Below, piece after piece: positions 1 to 8,089 of a stretch of DNA of 62,367 nt. The stretch comes from Xanthobacteraceae bacterium (GTDB lineage Bacteria; Pseudomonadota; Alphaproteobacteria; Rhizobiales; Xanthobacteraceae), in assembly GCA_019752575.1 (NCBI GenBank), contig JAIELW010000012.1, positions 1 through 62,367 of the forward strand. The letters are read 5' to 3'. Each line of letters starts with the position of its first letter. Positions within the stretch are counted from its first letter, which is position 1. Under the pieces are notes generated by a model. That model ran no database searches. It saw only the letters and a list, made by a program, of their open reading frames with translations, and was not told where the DNA came from. The position numbers and the translations under genes are program-made.

Positions 1-5
1 AGCAC

Positions 6-72
6 CGATCTCGGATTTATCCGAGATCGGCATGAAATGAACTGTTCCAAGTCGGCTATAGCCGACTTGGAA
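6..72. repeat. Two-hairpin palindromic repeat, copy 1
   Basis: Two adjacent perfect palindromes sit downstream of the SDR gene. The first (6-29) has an 11-nt arm on each side of a TT centre, in effect a TTTA loop. The second (45-72) is a 28-nt perfect palindrome. The same pair in the same order recurs at 5974-6036 with compensatory changes in both stems, so selection or a shared origin preserves the folding. Function unknown; REP-like extragenic element. Confidence 0.75.
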
Positions 73-91
73 TGCGAGCGGGTGGGGGTAA

Positions 92-889
92 TTATCTCGC
101 CACCAGCGGCGAATAGCCGAGATGCATCCCTGCGTCGATCATCAGCGTTTCGCCGGTGATATGACGCGAGTGCTCCGACAGTAGAAAAAGGGCAGGGTCG
201 GCAACATCTTCAGCGGTCGATGCCACCTTCAGCGGCGAATTTTTCGTGACAGTTTCGCGCAAATGGGCCGCGGCCTGCGCGCCGACGCCTTTCGTGAACC
301 AAGGCGTATCGATGAAGCCGGGGCAGATCGCATTCACACGAATCTTCGGGGCTAGCGAACGGGCGAGCGACAGCGTCATCGTGTTCAGCGCGCCTTTGCT
401 CGCGGCGTAAGCGACCGATGACCCGACACCGGTCACGGCGGCAATCGAAGAGGTCATCAACACGCTTGCCTTGCCGGAGGCTTCGAGCAGCGCGCGCGCC
501 GCGCGGATCATCTGGAACGGGCCGACGGCGTTCACCGCATAGACGCGGAAGAAATCGTCTTTGGAGAGCGCATTCAGATCGCCGTGGTTCGGCGCGATTT
601 TCGTGATGCCCGCGTTGTTCGCGAGCGCATCGACCTTGCCGAATTTGCCCGCGGCTTCCGCAATCTTTTTACAGCCGGCGTCTTCGGCAACGTCGCCCTG
701 CACGACGGCGACTTCCGCGCCTGCTTTGCGGCAGAGGTCGGCGGTTTGTTCCGCTTCCTTCGCGCTGTTCGCGTAATTCACGATCACGGCTTTTGCGCCG
801 CGCTTCGCGGCGCCGATCGCGATCGCAGCACCGAGCCCTGTCGAGGAGCCGGTGACCAGAACTACCTTGCCGTCGAAATCTCCTGCCAC
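92..889 (-). CDS. SDR family NAD(P)-dependent oxidoreductase
   Basis: Classical short-chain dehydrogenase of 265 residues, the usual length. The cofactor motif TGSSTGLG is at residues 13-20, the NNAG motif at 91-94, the catalytic Ser near 148 and the YxxxK pair at Tyr161/Lys165. I place the start at a GTG at 889 because an AAGGGAG ribosome site lies just upstream. An ATG ten codons earlier (919) has no clear site and adds a poorly conserved arginine-rich head. It is transcribed divergently from the XRE regulator at 1006. Substrate cannot be told from sequence; many such enzymes are 3-oxoacyl or sugar/alcohol dehydrogenases. Confidence 0.88.
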   Translation of the reverse strand: MAGDFDGKVVLVTGSSTGLGAAIAIGAAKRGAKAVIVNYANSAKEAEQTADLCRKAGAEVAVVQGDVAEDAGCKKIAEAAGKFGKVDALANNAGITKIAPNHGDLNALSKDDFFRVYAVNAVGPFQMIRAARALLEASGKASVLMTSSIAAVTGVGSSVAYAASKGALNTMTLSLARSLAPKIRVNAICPGFIDTPWFTKGVGAQAAAHLRETVTKNSPLKVASTAEDVADPALFLLSEHSRHITGETLMIDAGMHLGYSPLVAR

Positions 890-1005
890 GTCACGCTCCC
901 TTGAATTTCGCTTTCTCATTAGCTAGCGCAACCGCGCGGCGGCATCCAGAGCGAATTACCTGCGAGGTAATGGCGCACGGAATTTGCGTGCGCTAAGTCT
1001 GTTGC

Positions 1006-1797
1006 ATGAGTGTTGCAAAGCCTGCCGGCGAGGTGTTGCGCGAGTGGCGCCAGCGCCGCCGCATGACGCAGCTCGATCTCGCGCTCGAAGCCGAGATTTC
1101 GGCGAAGCATCTGAGCTTTCTCGAAACCGGGCGCGCCCAGCCGAGCCGCGAGATGGTGCTCAATCTCGCGGAGCGTCTCGAAATGCCGCTGCGCGAGCGG
1201 AACAGCCTTTTGGTCGCGGCGGGTTTCGCTCCGGTTTTTGGCGAGCGCACGCTCTCCGACCCCTCGCTCGCGAAAGCGAGGGAAGCGGTCGAACTCGTTC
1301 TGAAAGGTCATGAGCCTTATCCCGCGGTCGCGGTCGACCGGCACTGGAATATCGTCTCCGCGAACAAGCCGGTCGGCATTCTGATCGCCGGCGTCTCGCC
1401 TGAATTGCTGAAGCCGCCCTTGAATGTCATGCGCATGAGCTTGCACCCCGGAGGTCTCGCGCCGCGGATCGCGAACTTTCACGAAGTCCGCGCGCATCTG
1501 ATTGCCCGGCTGAAGCGGCAGATCGATTTGAGCGGGGATGCGAAACTCGCAGAGCTGCTGCGCGAAATCTCGGCTTACGAGAAGCCGTCCCGCAGCGTGG
1601 TACCGATCCGCGAAGGAAACGCGGACGACGTCGTAATCAGGACGATTCTCGATACGCCGGCAGGCAGGCTGTCGCTGTTCAGCACCATGACGATTTTCGG
1701 CTCGCCGGTGGATGTCACGCTCTCCGAGCTTGCCATCGAGTCGTTTTTCCCCGCAGACTCGGAAACCGCTGCGATCCTCCGGAAAATCTCGGAATAG
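1006..1797 (+). CDS. XRE-family transcriptional regulator with MmyB-like ligand domain
   Basis: A 263-residue regulator. Residues about 8-65 form a helix-turn-helix of the Xre/Cro type, with the typical phrase 'LSFLETGRAQPSRE' in the recognition-helix region. The rest matches the MmyB-like ligand-binding (MLTR_LBD) fold, including the motif HPGGLAPRI and a LxxLLxE-like segment. The gene starts 87 bp from the divergent SDR gene and ends 6 bp before the MFS transporter, so it probably controls one or both. The ligand is unknown. The family assignment is firm and the target is inference. Confidence 0.88.
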   Translation: MSVAKPAGEVLREWRQRRRMTQLDLALEAEISAKHLSFLETGRAQPSREMVLNLAERLEMPLRERNSLLVAAGFAPVFGERTLSDPSLAKAREAVELVLKGHEPYPAVAVDRHWNIVSANKPVGILIAGVSPELLKPPLNVMRMSLHPGGLAPRIANFHEVRAHLIARLKRQIDLSGDAKLAELLREISAYEKPSRSVVPIREGNADDVVIRTILDTPAGRLSLFSTMTIFGSPVDVTLSELAIESFFPADSETAAILRKISE

Positions 1798-1803
1798 CCG
1801 CTC

Positions 1804-2979
1804 ATGACTTCGACCGCTTCCGCAACGCCCGCACAGGGCGGCGTGCAGCTTGCGCTGTTTGCGCTGCTGCTCGGCAATTTCGCGACGGGCTTGGCCGTGC
1901 TCGCGCCCGCCGGAATGATCACGGTGCTTGCGAAAGACCTCGGCGTTTCGATCCGCGAGGCGGGGTTTCTCGTGACCGCCGGTGCGATCATGCTGTGCAT
2001 CGGCTCGCCGGTGATGGCATGGGTGACGACACGCGTAGACCGGCGGACGCTGTTGTCGGCGGTGCTGCTCATCACCGCGATCTGCCACGGGCTCTCCGCG
2101 CTCGCGCCGAACTTCTGGACGCTGCTCGCGGCGCGCGTTGCGATGCTCGCCGCCGCTGCCGTTTACACGCCGCAAGCGGCGAACGCGGTTGCGCTCCTGG
2201 TTGCGCCGGAGAAGCGCGCGAGTTCGATTTCGTTTGTCTTTCTCGGCTGGTCGCTTGCGGTCGCGGCAGGCTTGCCGGGGATCAGCCTCGGCACGCAGTA
2301 TTTCGGCTGGCGCGAAGTGCATGCGGCGTGCGGCGTCGTCACCTTTTTAGCTGCCATGCTGAATTACATATCGCTGCGTCCAGGCTTGCTCGGCGAGCCG
2401 CTATCGCTGCAAAGCTGGCTCGAAGTTGCGCGCAATCCGCTGATGCTTCTGCTGCTCGCGATCACGACGCTGCAGACGAGCGGCCAGTTCGCGTTGCTTA
2501 CCTATCTCGACCCGCTGACCCGCATGCGCACCGGCGGCGGCGCGGAACTGATCGCGCTGCTGTTTTCGCTGTTCGGTATCTGCGGCTTCGTCGGCAACGT
2601 GATCGCCGCGAAGCTCGCCGGCAGAATCGGGCCGCTGAAAACCTCCATCATCTTTATGTGCTCGTTGCTCGTCGGCATCGTGTTCTGGGCGCTCGACTCC
2701 ACGATCATGGCGACGATCTTCGCAAGCGTTGCGTTCTGGGGTCTCGGCTTTGCCGCTTTCAACTCGATGCAGCAGGCGCGTCTCGTCGCGGCAGGAACGC
2801 ATCTTTCCAGCGCGACGGTCGCGCTGAATACGTCTGCGCTTTATGTGGGGCAGGCAATCGGTTCTGCGCTCGGCGGCTTGCTGTTCGCGCGCGGGCTTTA
2901 CTCGGGTATCGGTTATCTCAGCACGGCTTTCGTGCTGGCCGCGCTGCTGCTGATCCTTCCCACGCGCGATCGAAGCTGA
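1804..2979 (+). CDS. MFS transporter (drug-efflux DHA1-like)
   Basis: A 391-residue, very hydrophobic protein with about 12 predicted membrane segments, the standard length for the DHA1 group of drug:proton antiporters (AraJ/CmlA-like). An arginine-containing cytoplasmic loop with the phrase TTRVDRR follows the second segment, as in MFS motif A. It begins 6 bp after the XRE regulator stop, so the two form an operon of regulator and exporter. Its stop codon directly abuts the stop of the convergent iron-permease-like gene. Substrate not determinable. Confidence 0.85.
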   Translation: MTSTASATPAQGGVQLALFALLLGNFATGLAVLAPAGMITVLAKDLGVSIREAGFLVTAGAIMLCIGSPVMAWVTTRVDRRTLLSAVLLITAICHGLSALAPNFWTLLAARVAMLAAAAVYTPQAANAVALLVAPEKRASSISFVFLGWSLAVAAGLPGISLGTQYFGWREVHAACGVVTFLAAMLNYISLRPGLLGEPLSLQSWLEVARNPLMLLLLAITTLQTSGQFALLTYLDPLTRMRTGGGAELIALLFSLFGICGFVGNVIAAKLAGRIGPLKTSIIFMCSLLVGIVFWALDSTIMATIFASVAFWGLGFAAFNSMQQARLVAAGTHLSSATVALNTSALYVGQAIGSALGGLLFARGLYSGIGYLSTAFVLAALLLILPTRDRS

Positions 2980-3456
2980 TCAGCGCTTCTTCTTCGGCTT
3001 GCGCATGTTGCGCGGGTGGATTGGATCGCAACCCGCGCTCTTGCGGATCATATCGTGCAGCTCCTCGAGTTCCTTGTCGGTGAGGTCTTCGACCTGCGCG
3101 AATTCGTTGCGCGCGCCGTGCATCTTGATGATGAGCTCGGAGAGTTTCACCTGCACCGCGAGCGCGTCCCGGTTCTGCGTGTTCTGGATCAGGAACACCA
3201 TCAGGAAGGTAATGATGGTCGTGCCGGTGTTGATCACCAGTTGCCAGGTATCGGAGAAGCCGAACATCGGTCCGGTAATTCCCCAAACCGCGATGGTGAG
3301 GACTGCCAGCACGAAAATCCAGGGGCTGCCGGCCCAGCGTGCAGTGTGATGCGCAAATTTCGTGAACCACGTATCGACCCGGTCGCTGAAAGTGGTCGGC
3401 TCGGGCATCGTGAAGACCGACGAGGCCGTGGAAGTTACGCTTTTCGATCTGGCCAT
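2980..3456 (-). CDS. Low-affinity iron permease family protein
   Basis: A 158-residue membrane protein of the low-affinity Fe2+ permease family (PF04120). Two membrane segments are visible (around residues 45-65 and 70-95), followed by a conserved stretch, FLIQNTQNRDALAVQVKL, and a basic tail that is probably cytoplasmic. The family is named after yeast Fet4 but has few tested bacterial members, so iron transport is a family label and not shown here. The gene stands alone, convergent with the MFS transporter with no spacer. Confidence 0.8.
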   Translation of the reverse strand: MARSKSVTSTASSVFTMPEPTTFSDRVDTWFTKFAHHTARWAGSPWIFVLAVLTIAVWGITGPMFGFSDTWQLVINTGTTIITFLMVFLIQNTQNRDALAVQVKLSELIIKMHGARNEFAQVEDLTDKELEELHDMIRKSAGCDPIHPRNMRKPKKKR

Positions 3457-3511
3457 CGCTTTTTCCGGAAGTTGCAGCCTTCCGTAACGCGATGAGGCGC
3501 AATCCGTTCCT

Positions 3512-4690
3512 TCAGCCGCGGTAAATCCACTCGTTCTGGCGAATGAGACCCGCGCCGCCGATCCGCTCCATCACGGCGTCGCGGCCATAGCTCCAAGGTT
3601 TATGCAGGTGATAGATGCGGCCGACATTGCGGGCGGCGCTCTGCATCTGCCGCGTGCGCGGGATGCGAAGCCGTTCGTAAGCGCGGAGGGCGCCGGAAAT
3701 GTCTTCCGCGTTCTTCAGCTTCTCGCCGAGTGCGACTGCATCCTCGATCGCGGCGGCCGCGCCTTGGGCAATGAAGGGATACATTCCATGCGCGGCGTCG
3801 CCGAGGAGCGTCACCGCGCCTTTGCCCCACGAGGGGAGGAGCGGTGGCTCATAAATCGACCAGCGCCTGAATTGCGATGCGGAAGCGAGAATGTTGCGCG
3901 GGTTCTCGTTCCAGCTTCGGAAATGATGCACGACTTTTTCGGCCGGCGCGTCTTCTCCCCATGACTCGGTCTTCTGCGCGTCCATGGTCACGGCGACGAG
4001 ATTGATCTGGCTGCCGTCGCCGACCGGATAATGCACGAGATGCGCTCCGGGCCCGAGCCACACCCGCACTTGCGGCTTCTCGCGCATTTCATCCGGCAAC
4101 GAAGTCGCGGGAATCGTCGCGCGCCACGCCGACATGCCGCCGTGACGCGGGCTCGTCCCGGGATGAAGACGTTTGCGGATAGCGGAGCGGATACCGTCGG
4201 CGCCGATCAATGCCGCGCCGGCGATCTCTTCGCTTTGACGATTGGTTTCGACTTGCCCGGTGACACCGCGGCCATGAATTGCAAAATCGGTAACCATGCT
4301 GCCGTAGCACATTTCGATGTCGGGATGGCCGCTCGCTACTTTTGCCAGCGCATCGTGCAAATCGGCGCGCAGGCACACAAGATAGGGTGCACCGAATTCA
4401 TTCCGCATGTTCGCTTCAAGCGGCATCGTTGCGAGAATCGCACGGCTGATCGCATTCGCGACGACCAGCTCAAAAGGCTCAACGACGTTCGGCGCGAGCG
4501 CGTCGAGTGTGCCCAGCGATTTCAGCGCGTGGGTCGCGTTCGGAGAAAGCTGGATACCGGCGCCGGAAGTATCCGCTGTCTTGTCGCGCTCGAATACGAG
4601 CGCGCGAAATCCTGCGTTGGCGAGCGCGATGGCAGCGGCAAGGCCGCCGATGCCGGCGCCTGCAACCAGAACCGTGCGCGAGCGCGACAC
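3512..4690 (-). CDS. FAD-dependent monooxygenase (salicylate hydroxylase-like)
   Basis: A 392-residue flavoprotein hydroxylase of the PHBH/UbiH superfamily. The dinucleotide motif GAGIGG is at residues 11-16, and the second FAD motif GDAAH is near residue 290, followed by the usual 'QGAAAAIEDA' segment. Such enzymes hydroxylate aromatic rings with NAD(P)H and O2. The length and the layout fit the salicylate or 6-hydroxynicotinate hydroxylase group, but the substrate is not set by sequence. The start used is a GTG at 4690 with a weak ribosome site. The gene follows the zf-CHCC gene by 12 bp on the same strand, so they may be co-transcribed. Confidence 0.85.
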   Translation of the reverse strand: MSRSRTVLVAGAGIGGLAAAIALANAGFRALVFERDKTADTSGAGIQLSPNATHALKSLGTLDALAPNVVEPFELVVANAISRAILATMPLEANMRNEFGAPYLVCLRADLHDALAKVASGHPDIEMCYGSMVTDFAIHGRGVTGQVETNRQSEEIAGAALIGADGIRSAIRKRLHPGTSPRHGGMSAWRATIPATSLPDEMREKPQVRVWLGPGAHLVHYPVGDGSQINLVAVTMDAQKTESWGEDAPAEKVVHHFRSWNENPRNILASASQFRRWSIYEPPLLPSWGKGAVTLLGDAAHGMYPFIAQGAAAAIEDAVALGEKLKNAEDISGALRAYERLRIPRTRQMQSAARNVGRIYHLHKPWSYGRDAVMERIGGAGLIRQNEWIYRG

Positions 4691-4702
4691 GGCGAATGAA
4701 AG

Positions 4703-4951
4703 TTAGACGGCCGCGGGCGCGCTGTAGGCGCACTCGGCGGGATTGGCCTGATCGGCCTTCAGCTTCGGATTGTAGCGATAAAGCGTCGAGCAATAGGGGC
4801 AGATGATCTCATGATTCGAACCCATGTCGAGATAGACATGCGGGTGGTCGTAAGGCGGCTTCGCGCCGACGCATTTGAATTCATGCGCGCCGATTTCGAT
4901 CACGGGAATTCCCGTGTCGTTGTGGAAATGCGGAACGACGGAAGCGGCCAT
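4703..4951 (-). CDS. Zinc-finger (zf-CHCC) domain protein
   Basis: A protein of 82 residues whose C-terminal half matches the zf-CHCC family (PF10276), related to the zinc-binding end of complex I subunit NDUFS6. The ligands Cys27, His36 or His38, Cys51 and Cys54 are visible. The ATG at 4951 is preferred because AAGGGC precedes it; an upstream in-frame start at 5017 would add 22 residues with no family similarity. It is divergent from the enoyl-CoA hydratase gene. In alphaproteobacteria these proteins are conserved and probably associate with respiratory complex I, which is inference for this copy. Confidence 0.8.
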   Translation of the reverse strand: MAASVVPHFHNDTGIPVIEIGAHEFKCVGAKPPYDHPHVYLDMGSNHEIICPYCSTLYRYNPKLKADQANPAECAYSAPAAV

Positions 4952-5031
4952 GGCGATGCCCTTGCTTTGCGGGCGCACCTTAGCGGCATAATGCGCGTTG
5001 AAACAAGATGATCGCAACCGGAGGGTCCAAA

Positions 5032-5889
5032 ATGCCGCGCGTAGTTTACGAAAAAGACGGGCGCATCGCCCGCGTCACCCTGAACCGCCCGGAGGCGATG
5101 AACGCGATCGACATGGAATTGCCGGGCGAACTCGCGGCGGCCATCGAGAAAGCGAATGCCGACCCGAAGGTGCATGTCATCGTGCTTTCCGGCGCGGGTA
5201 AGGCCTTCTGCGCGGGTTACGATCTTTCGCTGTTTGCGCAAGCCAGCGGCGCCAATCCCGGCGTGCAGGAAATGCCCTGGGATCCGATGAAGGACTATCA
5301 GCTCATGATGGGCTTCACCGAAAAATTCATGGCGATCTTCCGGTCCTATCGCCCGGTGATCTGCAAGGTGCACGGTTTCGCGGTCGCGGGGGGCTCCGAC
5401 ATCGCGCTCTGCTCCGATTTCGTCCTCATGAGCGAAGACGCGCAGATTGGTTACATGCCCGCGCGCGTCTGGGGCTGCCCGACGACTGCGATGTGGGTCT
5501 ACCGCCTCGGCATGGAGCGCGCGAAGCGCATGCTCTTCACCGGCGATAAGGTCAGCGGCAGGGAAGCCGAGCGGCTCGGGCTTGTGTTGAAGGCGGTTCC
5601 CGCCGCCGAACTCGACCGCGAAGTCGATCTACTCGCCGAGCGCATGGCCTCGGTGCCCGTCAACCAGCTCATGATGCAAAAGCTGATGATCAATCAGGCC
5701 TACGAAAATATGGGTCTGCGCACGACCCAGATGTTCGCGAACATCTTCGACGGCATCACGCGCCATTCGCCGGAAGGCATGGCCTTCAAGCGCCGGGCGG
5801 AGGCGGTGGGCTGGAAGGAGGCGGTGCGCGAGCGCGACCTCGGTACTTACGACTGGACCGCCGATAAGCCCATTAACCGGGCGGACTAG
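5032..5889 (+). CDS. Enoyl-CoA hydratase/isomerase (crotonase) family protein
   Basis: A 285-residue crotonase-fold protein. The oxyanion-hole segments 'SGAGKAFCAGYDLS' and 'HGFAVAGGSDIALCSD' are in place. The start at 5032 is chosen over 5008 because a GGAGGG site lies 6 bp before it. The family hydrates or isomerises acyl-CoA thioesters. Family members with this C-terminal length are often annotated as generic enoyl-CoA hydratases, and the substrate is not determined. It is a single gene, divergent from the zf-CHCC gene and followed by an intergenic repeat cluster. Confidence 0.87.
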   Translation: MPRVVYEKDGRIARVTLNRPEAMNAIDMELPGELAAAIEKANADPKVHVIVLSGAGKAFCAGYDLSLFAQASGANPGVQEMPWDPMKDYQLMMGFTEKFMAIFRSYRPVICKVHGFAVAGGSDIALCSDFVLMSEDAQIGYMPARVWGCPTTAMWVYRLGMERAKRMLFTGDKVSGREAERLGLVLKAVPAAELDREVDLLAERMASVPVNQLMMQKLMINQAYENMGLRTTQMFANIFDGITRHSPEGMAFKRRAEAVGWKEAVRERDLGTYDWTADKPINRAD

Positions 5890-5894
5890 CAATT

Positions 5895-5957
5895 CGCCTC
5901 ATCCTTCGAGACGCCCTCGCTTTGCTCGGGCTCCTCAGGATGAGGCGTTAATCCTCA
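5895..5957. repeat. REP-like palindromic repeat
   Basis: Imperfect inverted repeat just after the crotonase stop: CTCATCCTTCGAG on the left pairs with CTCCTCAGGATGAG on the right, followed by a partial second arm with CCTCATGGTGAGGAG. It is a common layout for REP elements placed downstream of genes. No second copy was found in this window. Confidence 0.6.
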
Positions 5958-5973
5958 TGGTGAGGAGCGGGCG

Positions 5974-6036
5974 CTGATCTCGGGTTTACCCGAGATCAGC
6001 ATTATCTCTGTTCAAGTCGGCCAAGGCCGACTTGGA
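5974..6036. repeat. Two-hairpin palindromic repeat, copy 2
   Basis: Second copy of the element at 6-72. The first hairpin (5974-6001) has a 12-bp perfect stem with a TTTA loop; the second (6014-6035) has a 10-bp stem with an AA centre. Against copy 1, the stem positions next to each loop have changed in pairs (A-T to G-C in the first, T-A to C-G in the second), while the TTTA loop is unchanged. This is covariation between two copies. Confidence 0.75.
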
Positions 6037-6102
6037 TGCCCGCGTCTCGAACCATGAGGCCCACAACTTAATTTGCCGCAATCTGTCCCCATATGCGGCG
6101 GC

Positions 6103-7155
6103 ATGAAAGGCTTGTTCATCCGCTTGGCTGTTGTCGCCGTGCTCGGGGCAGGCGTGGCGTTCACGCTGCCCGAAGCCTGGCGCGGGCTGGAACTTGCGGT
6201 CGCCGCGGAGAAGAACCCGGCGAAGCTCGCAGACCTGCGCCTTGCCGGGTTCGACGCCGCCGCCGCGACGCGTGAGATCGAAGACGCACTGAAGAAGGGC
6301 GACGCGGAACTGGCGGCGAGCTTCGTCGCGCTCGCGGGCGACCGCGCGATCGAACTGCCGAAAGAACTGCTGGCCAAGGTAGAGCAGGCGAATTCCACCA
6401 GCGAAACCACCAAGCGCGGCATCTATAATTTCGCGCACGGCTTCATCACCGGCGAGCCGCAGGATCTTTCCGGCTTCGCGGGAGCTGCGACCGGCGATCT
6501 GCTCGTCTTCGGCGACATTCGCGATATCGCGCGCGAAGGCTCGCGCTGGCTGCGCGGAGCCGAAACCGATCCGCTCATCATGGCGCTCGCGGGAGCAGGG
6601 CTCGCCGTTACCGGCGTCACCTATTTCACCTGGGGTTCGGCGGCGCCCGCACGCGTCGGCACCACGCTCCTCAAAGTCGCGCGCCGGACCGGCAAGCTCA
6701 GCGCGAAGCTCGCAAACGATGTGACGGTGCTTCTCAAAGCGCGGCGCACCGGGCGGGTCACGGCCGCACTTACCGACGTCGCGCAAATCCAGCGCCGCGC
6801 TGGCACGCGCGTGGCGTTAGAGAGCATGCGCCATGCCGATAATGTCGGCGATCTCGCCAAGGCCGGCTTGCTCGCCGAGAAGAAGGGCAAATCCACGCTT
6901 GCGATCTTCAAGACGCTCGGCCGCGGCGCGATCGCGGTCGGTGCCGGCGCGCTTGTCATCGCGGGCTGGGTAGTCGGTGCTGCGAGCAGTCTCATGTTCT
7001 TCGTGATTGCGGCGGTCAGCTTCTGCGCGGCGGTATTGCGCTGGCTGTGGCCATCGCGCTCGCCGGAACCACAGGCACGCCGCGGCTGGTTCGTCCGCTC
7101 CGCGCGATTCCTGCTGGAGCCGTTCTGGGCACGGCCGACCTCCGCCGCCCGATAA
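6103..7155 (+). CDS. Conserved membrane protein of unknown function
   Basis: A 350-residue protein that I do not recognise. It begins with a signal-anchor-like stretch (residues 1-20, MKGLFIRLAVVAVLG), has a hydrophobic, Gly/Ala-rich segment near 140-180 and a second membrane region near 285-325, and ends in a short Arg/Pro-rich tail. The middle is rich in Ala, Lys and Arg and probably helical. I chose the ATG at 6103 because the signal segment starts there; the ATG at 6073 would add ten unlikely residues. It is flanked on both sides by palindromic repeats, so it is probably transcribed alone. Confidence 0.65.
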   Translation: MKGLFIRLAVVAVLGAGVAFTLPEAWRGLELAVAAEKNPAKLADLRLAGFDAAAATREIEDALKKGDAELAASFVALAGDRAIELPKELLAKVEQANSTSETTKRGIYNFAHGFITGEPQDLSGFAGAATGDLLVFGDIRDIAREGSRWLRGAETDPLIMALAGAGLAVTGVTYFTWGSAAPARVGTTLLKVARRTGKLSAKLANDVTVLLKARRTGRVTAALTDVAQIQRRAGTRVALESMRHADNVGDLAKAGLLAEKKGKSTLAIFKTLGRGAIAVGAGALVIAGWVVGAASSLMFFVIAAVSFCAAVLRWLWPSRSPEPQARRGWFVRSARFLLEPFWARPTSAAR

Positions 7156-7280
7156 CTCCTCCTGAAAATTCGATAGCACGTCGTAGCGTCATGCTGCCCG
7201 CGCATGGGATTTGCGCTGGCGAATCTTGCCCTGCCTCGCTAGACAACAGGCGCCTGATCGCGTGTCCTATTATTTAATTG

Positions 7281-7329
7281 GCGCGTGGTCTGATCCGAAA
7301 ACCGGTTTCCACTTTTCGGGACCACGCGC
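7281..7329. repeat. Hairpin repeat of the CCGAAAACCGG family, copy 1
   Basis: Inverted repeat with outer arms GCGCGTGGTC / GACCACGCGC and the shared core CCGAAAACCGG...TTTTCGGG. Two further copies are at 14807-14857 and 56385-56457; the core is kept while the outer arms differ but remain self-complementary. This copy lies 8 bp upstream of the start of the first alpha/beta hydrolase. Confidence 0.7.
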
Positions 7330-7336
7330 TGCCGCC

Positions 7337-8089
7337 ATGAAATCCTTCACCCACGACGGAACCACGATTGCCTATCTCGATGAGGGCGCGGGCGATCCTG
7401 TCGTGCTCGTGCACGGCTTTGCCTCGACCAAGGAAGTGAACTGGGTTTTCCCCGGCTGGATCGGGCCGCTTAGGCAAGCGGGCTATCGCGTGATCGCGCT
7501 CGACAACCGCGGCCACGGCGCGTCCACCAAATATTATGAAACCGAGCGCTATCACATTCCGGAAATGACCAAGGATGTGATTGCGCTACTCGATCACCTG
7601 AAGCTCGCGAGCGCGGACTTCGTCGGCTATTCGATGGGGGCGCGTATCTCGGCTTACGCCGCCGCGCACTATCCGCCGCGGGTGCGTTCGGCCTCGCTCG
7701 GCGGGATGGGTATCAATCTTACGCAGAATGTTTCGAGCGGCGATGTCGTTGCACGTGCGCTGGAAGCGAACAGCCGCGCCGACGTCGCCGATCAGGTCGG
7801 TCTCGAGTTTCGCGTGTTTGCCGAGCAGACCAAGAGCGATCTGAAGGCGCTCGCGGCGCTCTCGCGCTCGCATCAGCGCACGGTGCCGCGCGAGGACGCG
7901 GCGAAGATCCGCGTGCCGGTGCTGATCGTGGTCGGCACCAAGGACGTTATCGCGGGCTCGGGCGAAGAGCTTGCCGAGCTGATCCCTGGATCGAAATTCG
8001 TATCTCTTGAAGGGCGAGATCACATGCGCACCGTCGGCGATGCGAAGTTCAAGCAGGCCGTGATCGATTTCCTGCGGGAGCGTCTCTGA
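7337..8089 (+). CDS. Alpha/beta fold hydrolase
   Basis: A 250-residue alpha/beta hydrolase. The oxyanion segment VLVHGFAS, the nucleophile elbow GYSMGA, an acid in 'VVGTKDV' and the catalytic His in 'EGRDHMR' are all present in the expected order. The start at 7337 is set by the beginning of the fold and by the repeat element just upstream; an earlier in-frame start at 7211 would read through that repeat. The gene overlaps the next hydrolase by one base (TGATG), so the two are translationally coupled. Substrate unknown. Confidence 0.85.
   Translation: MKSFTHDGTTIAYLDEGAGDPVVLVHGFASTKEVNWVFPGWIGPLRQAGYRVIALDNRGHGASTKYYETERYHIPEMTKDVIALLDHLKLASADFVGYSMGARISAYAAAHYPPRVRSASLGGMGINLTQNVSSGDVVARALEANSRADVADQVGLEFRVFAEQTKSDLKALAALSRSHQRTVPREDAAKIRVPVLIVVGTKDVIAGSGEELAELIPGSKFVSLEGRDHMRTVGDAKFKQAVIDFLRERL

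Noticed and set aside
919-2322. Long minus-strand frame (467 codons) across the XRE and MFS genes
   Set aside because: It is a shadow of two well-supported genes on the other strand. The sequence is arginine-rich, has no domain, and has no ribosome site.
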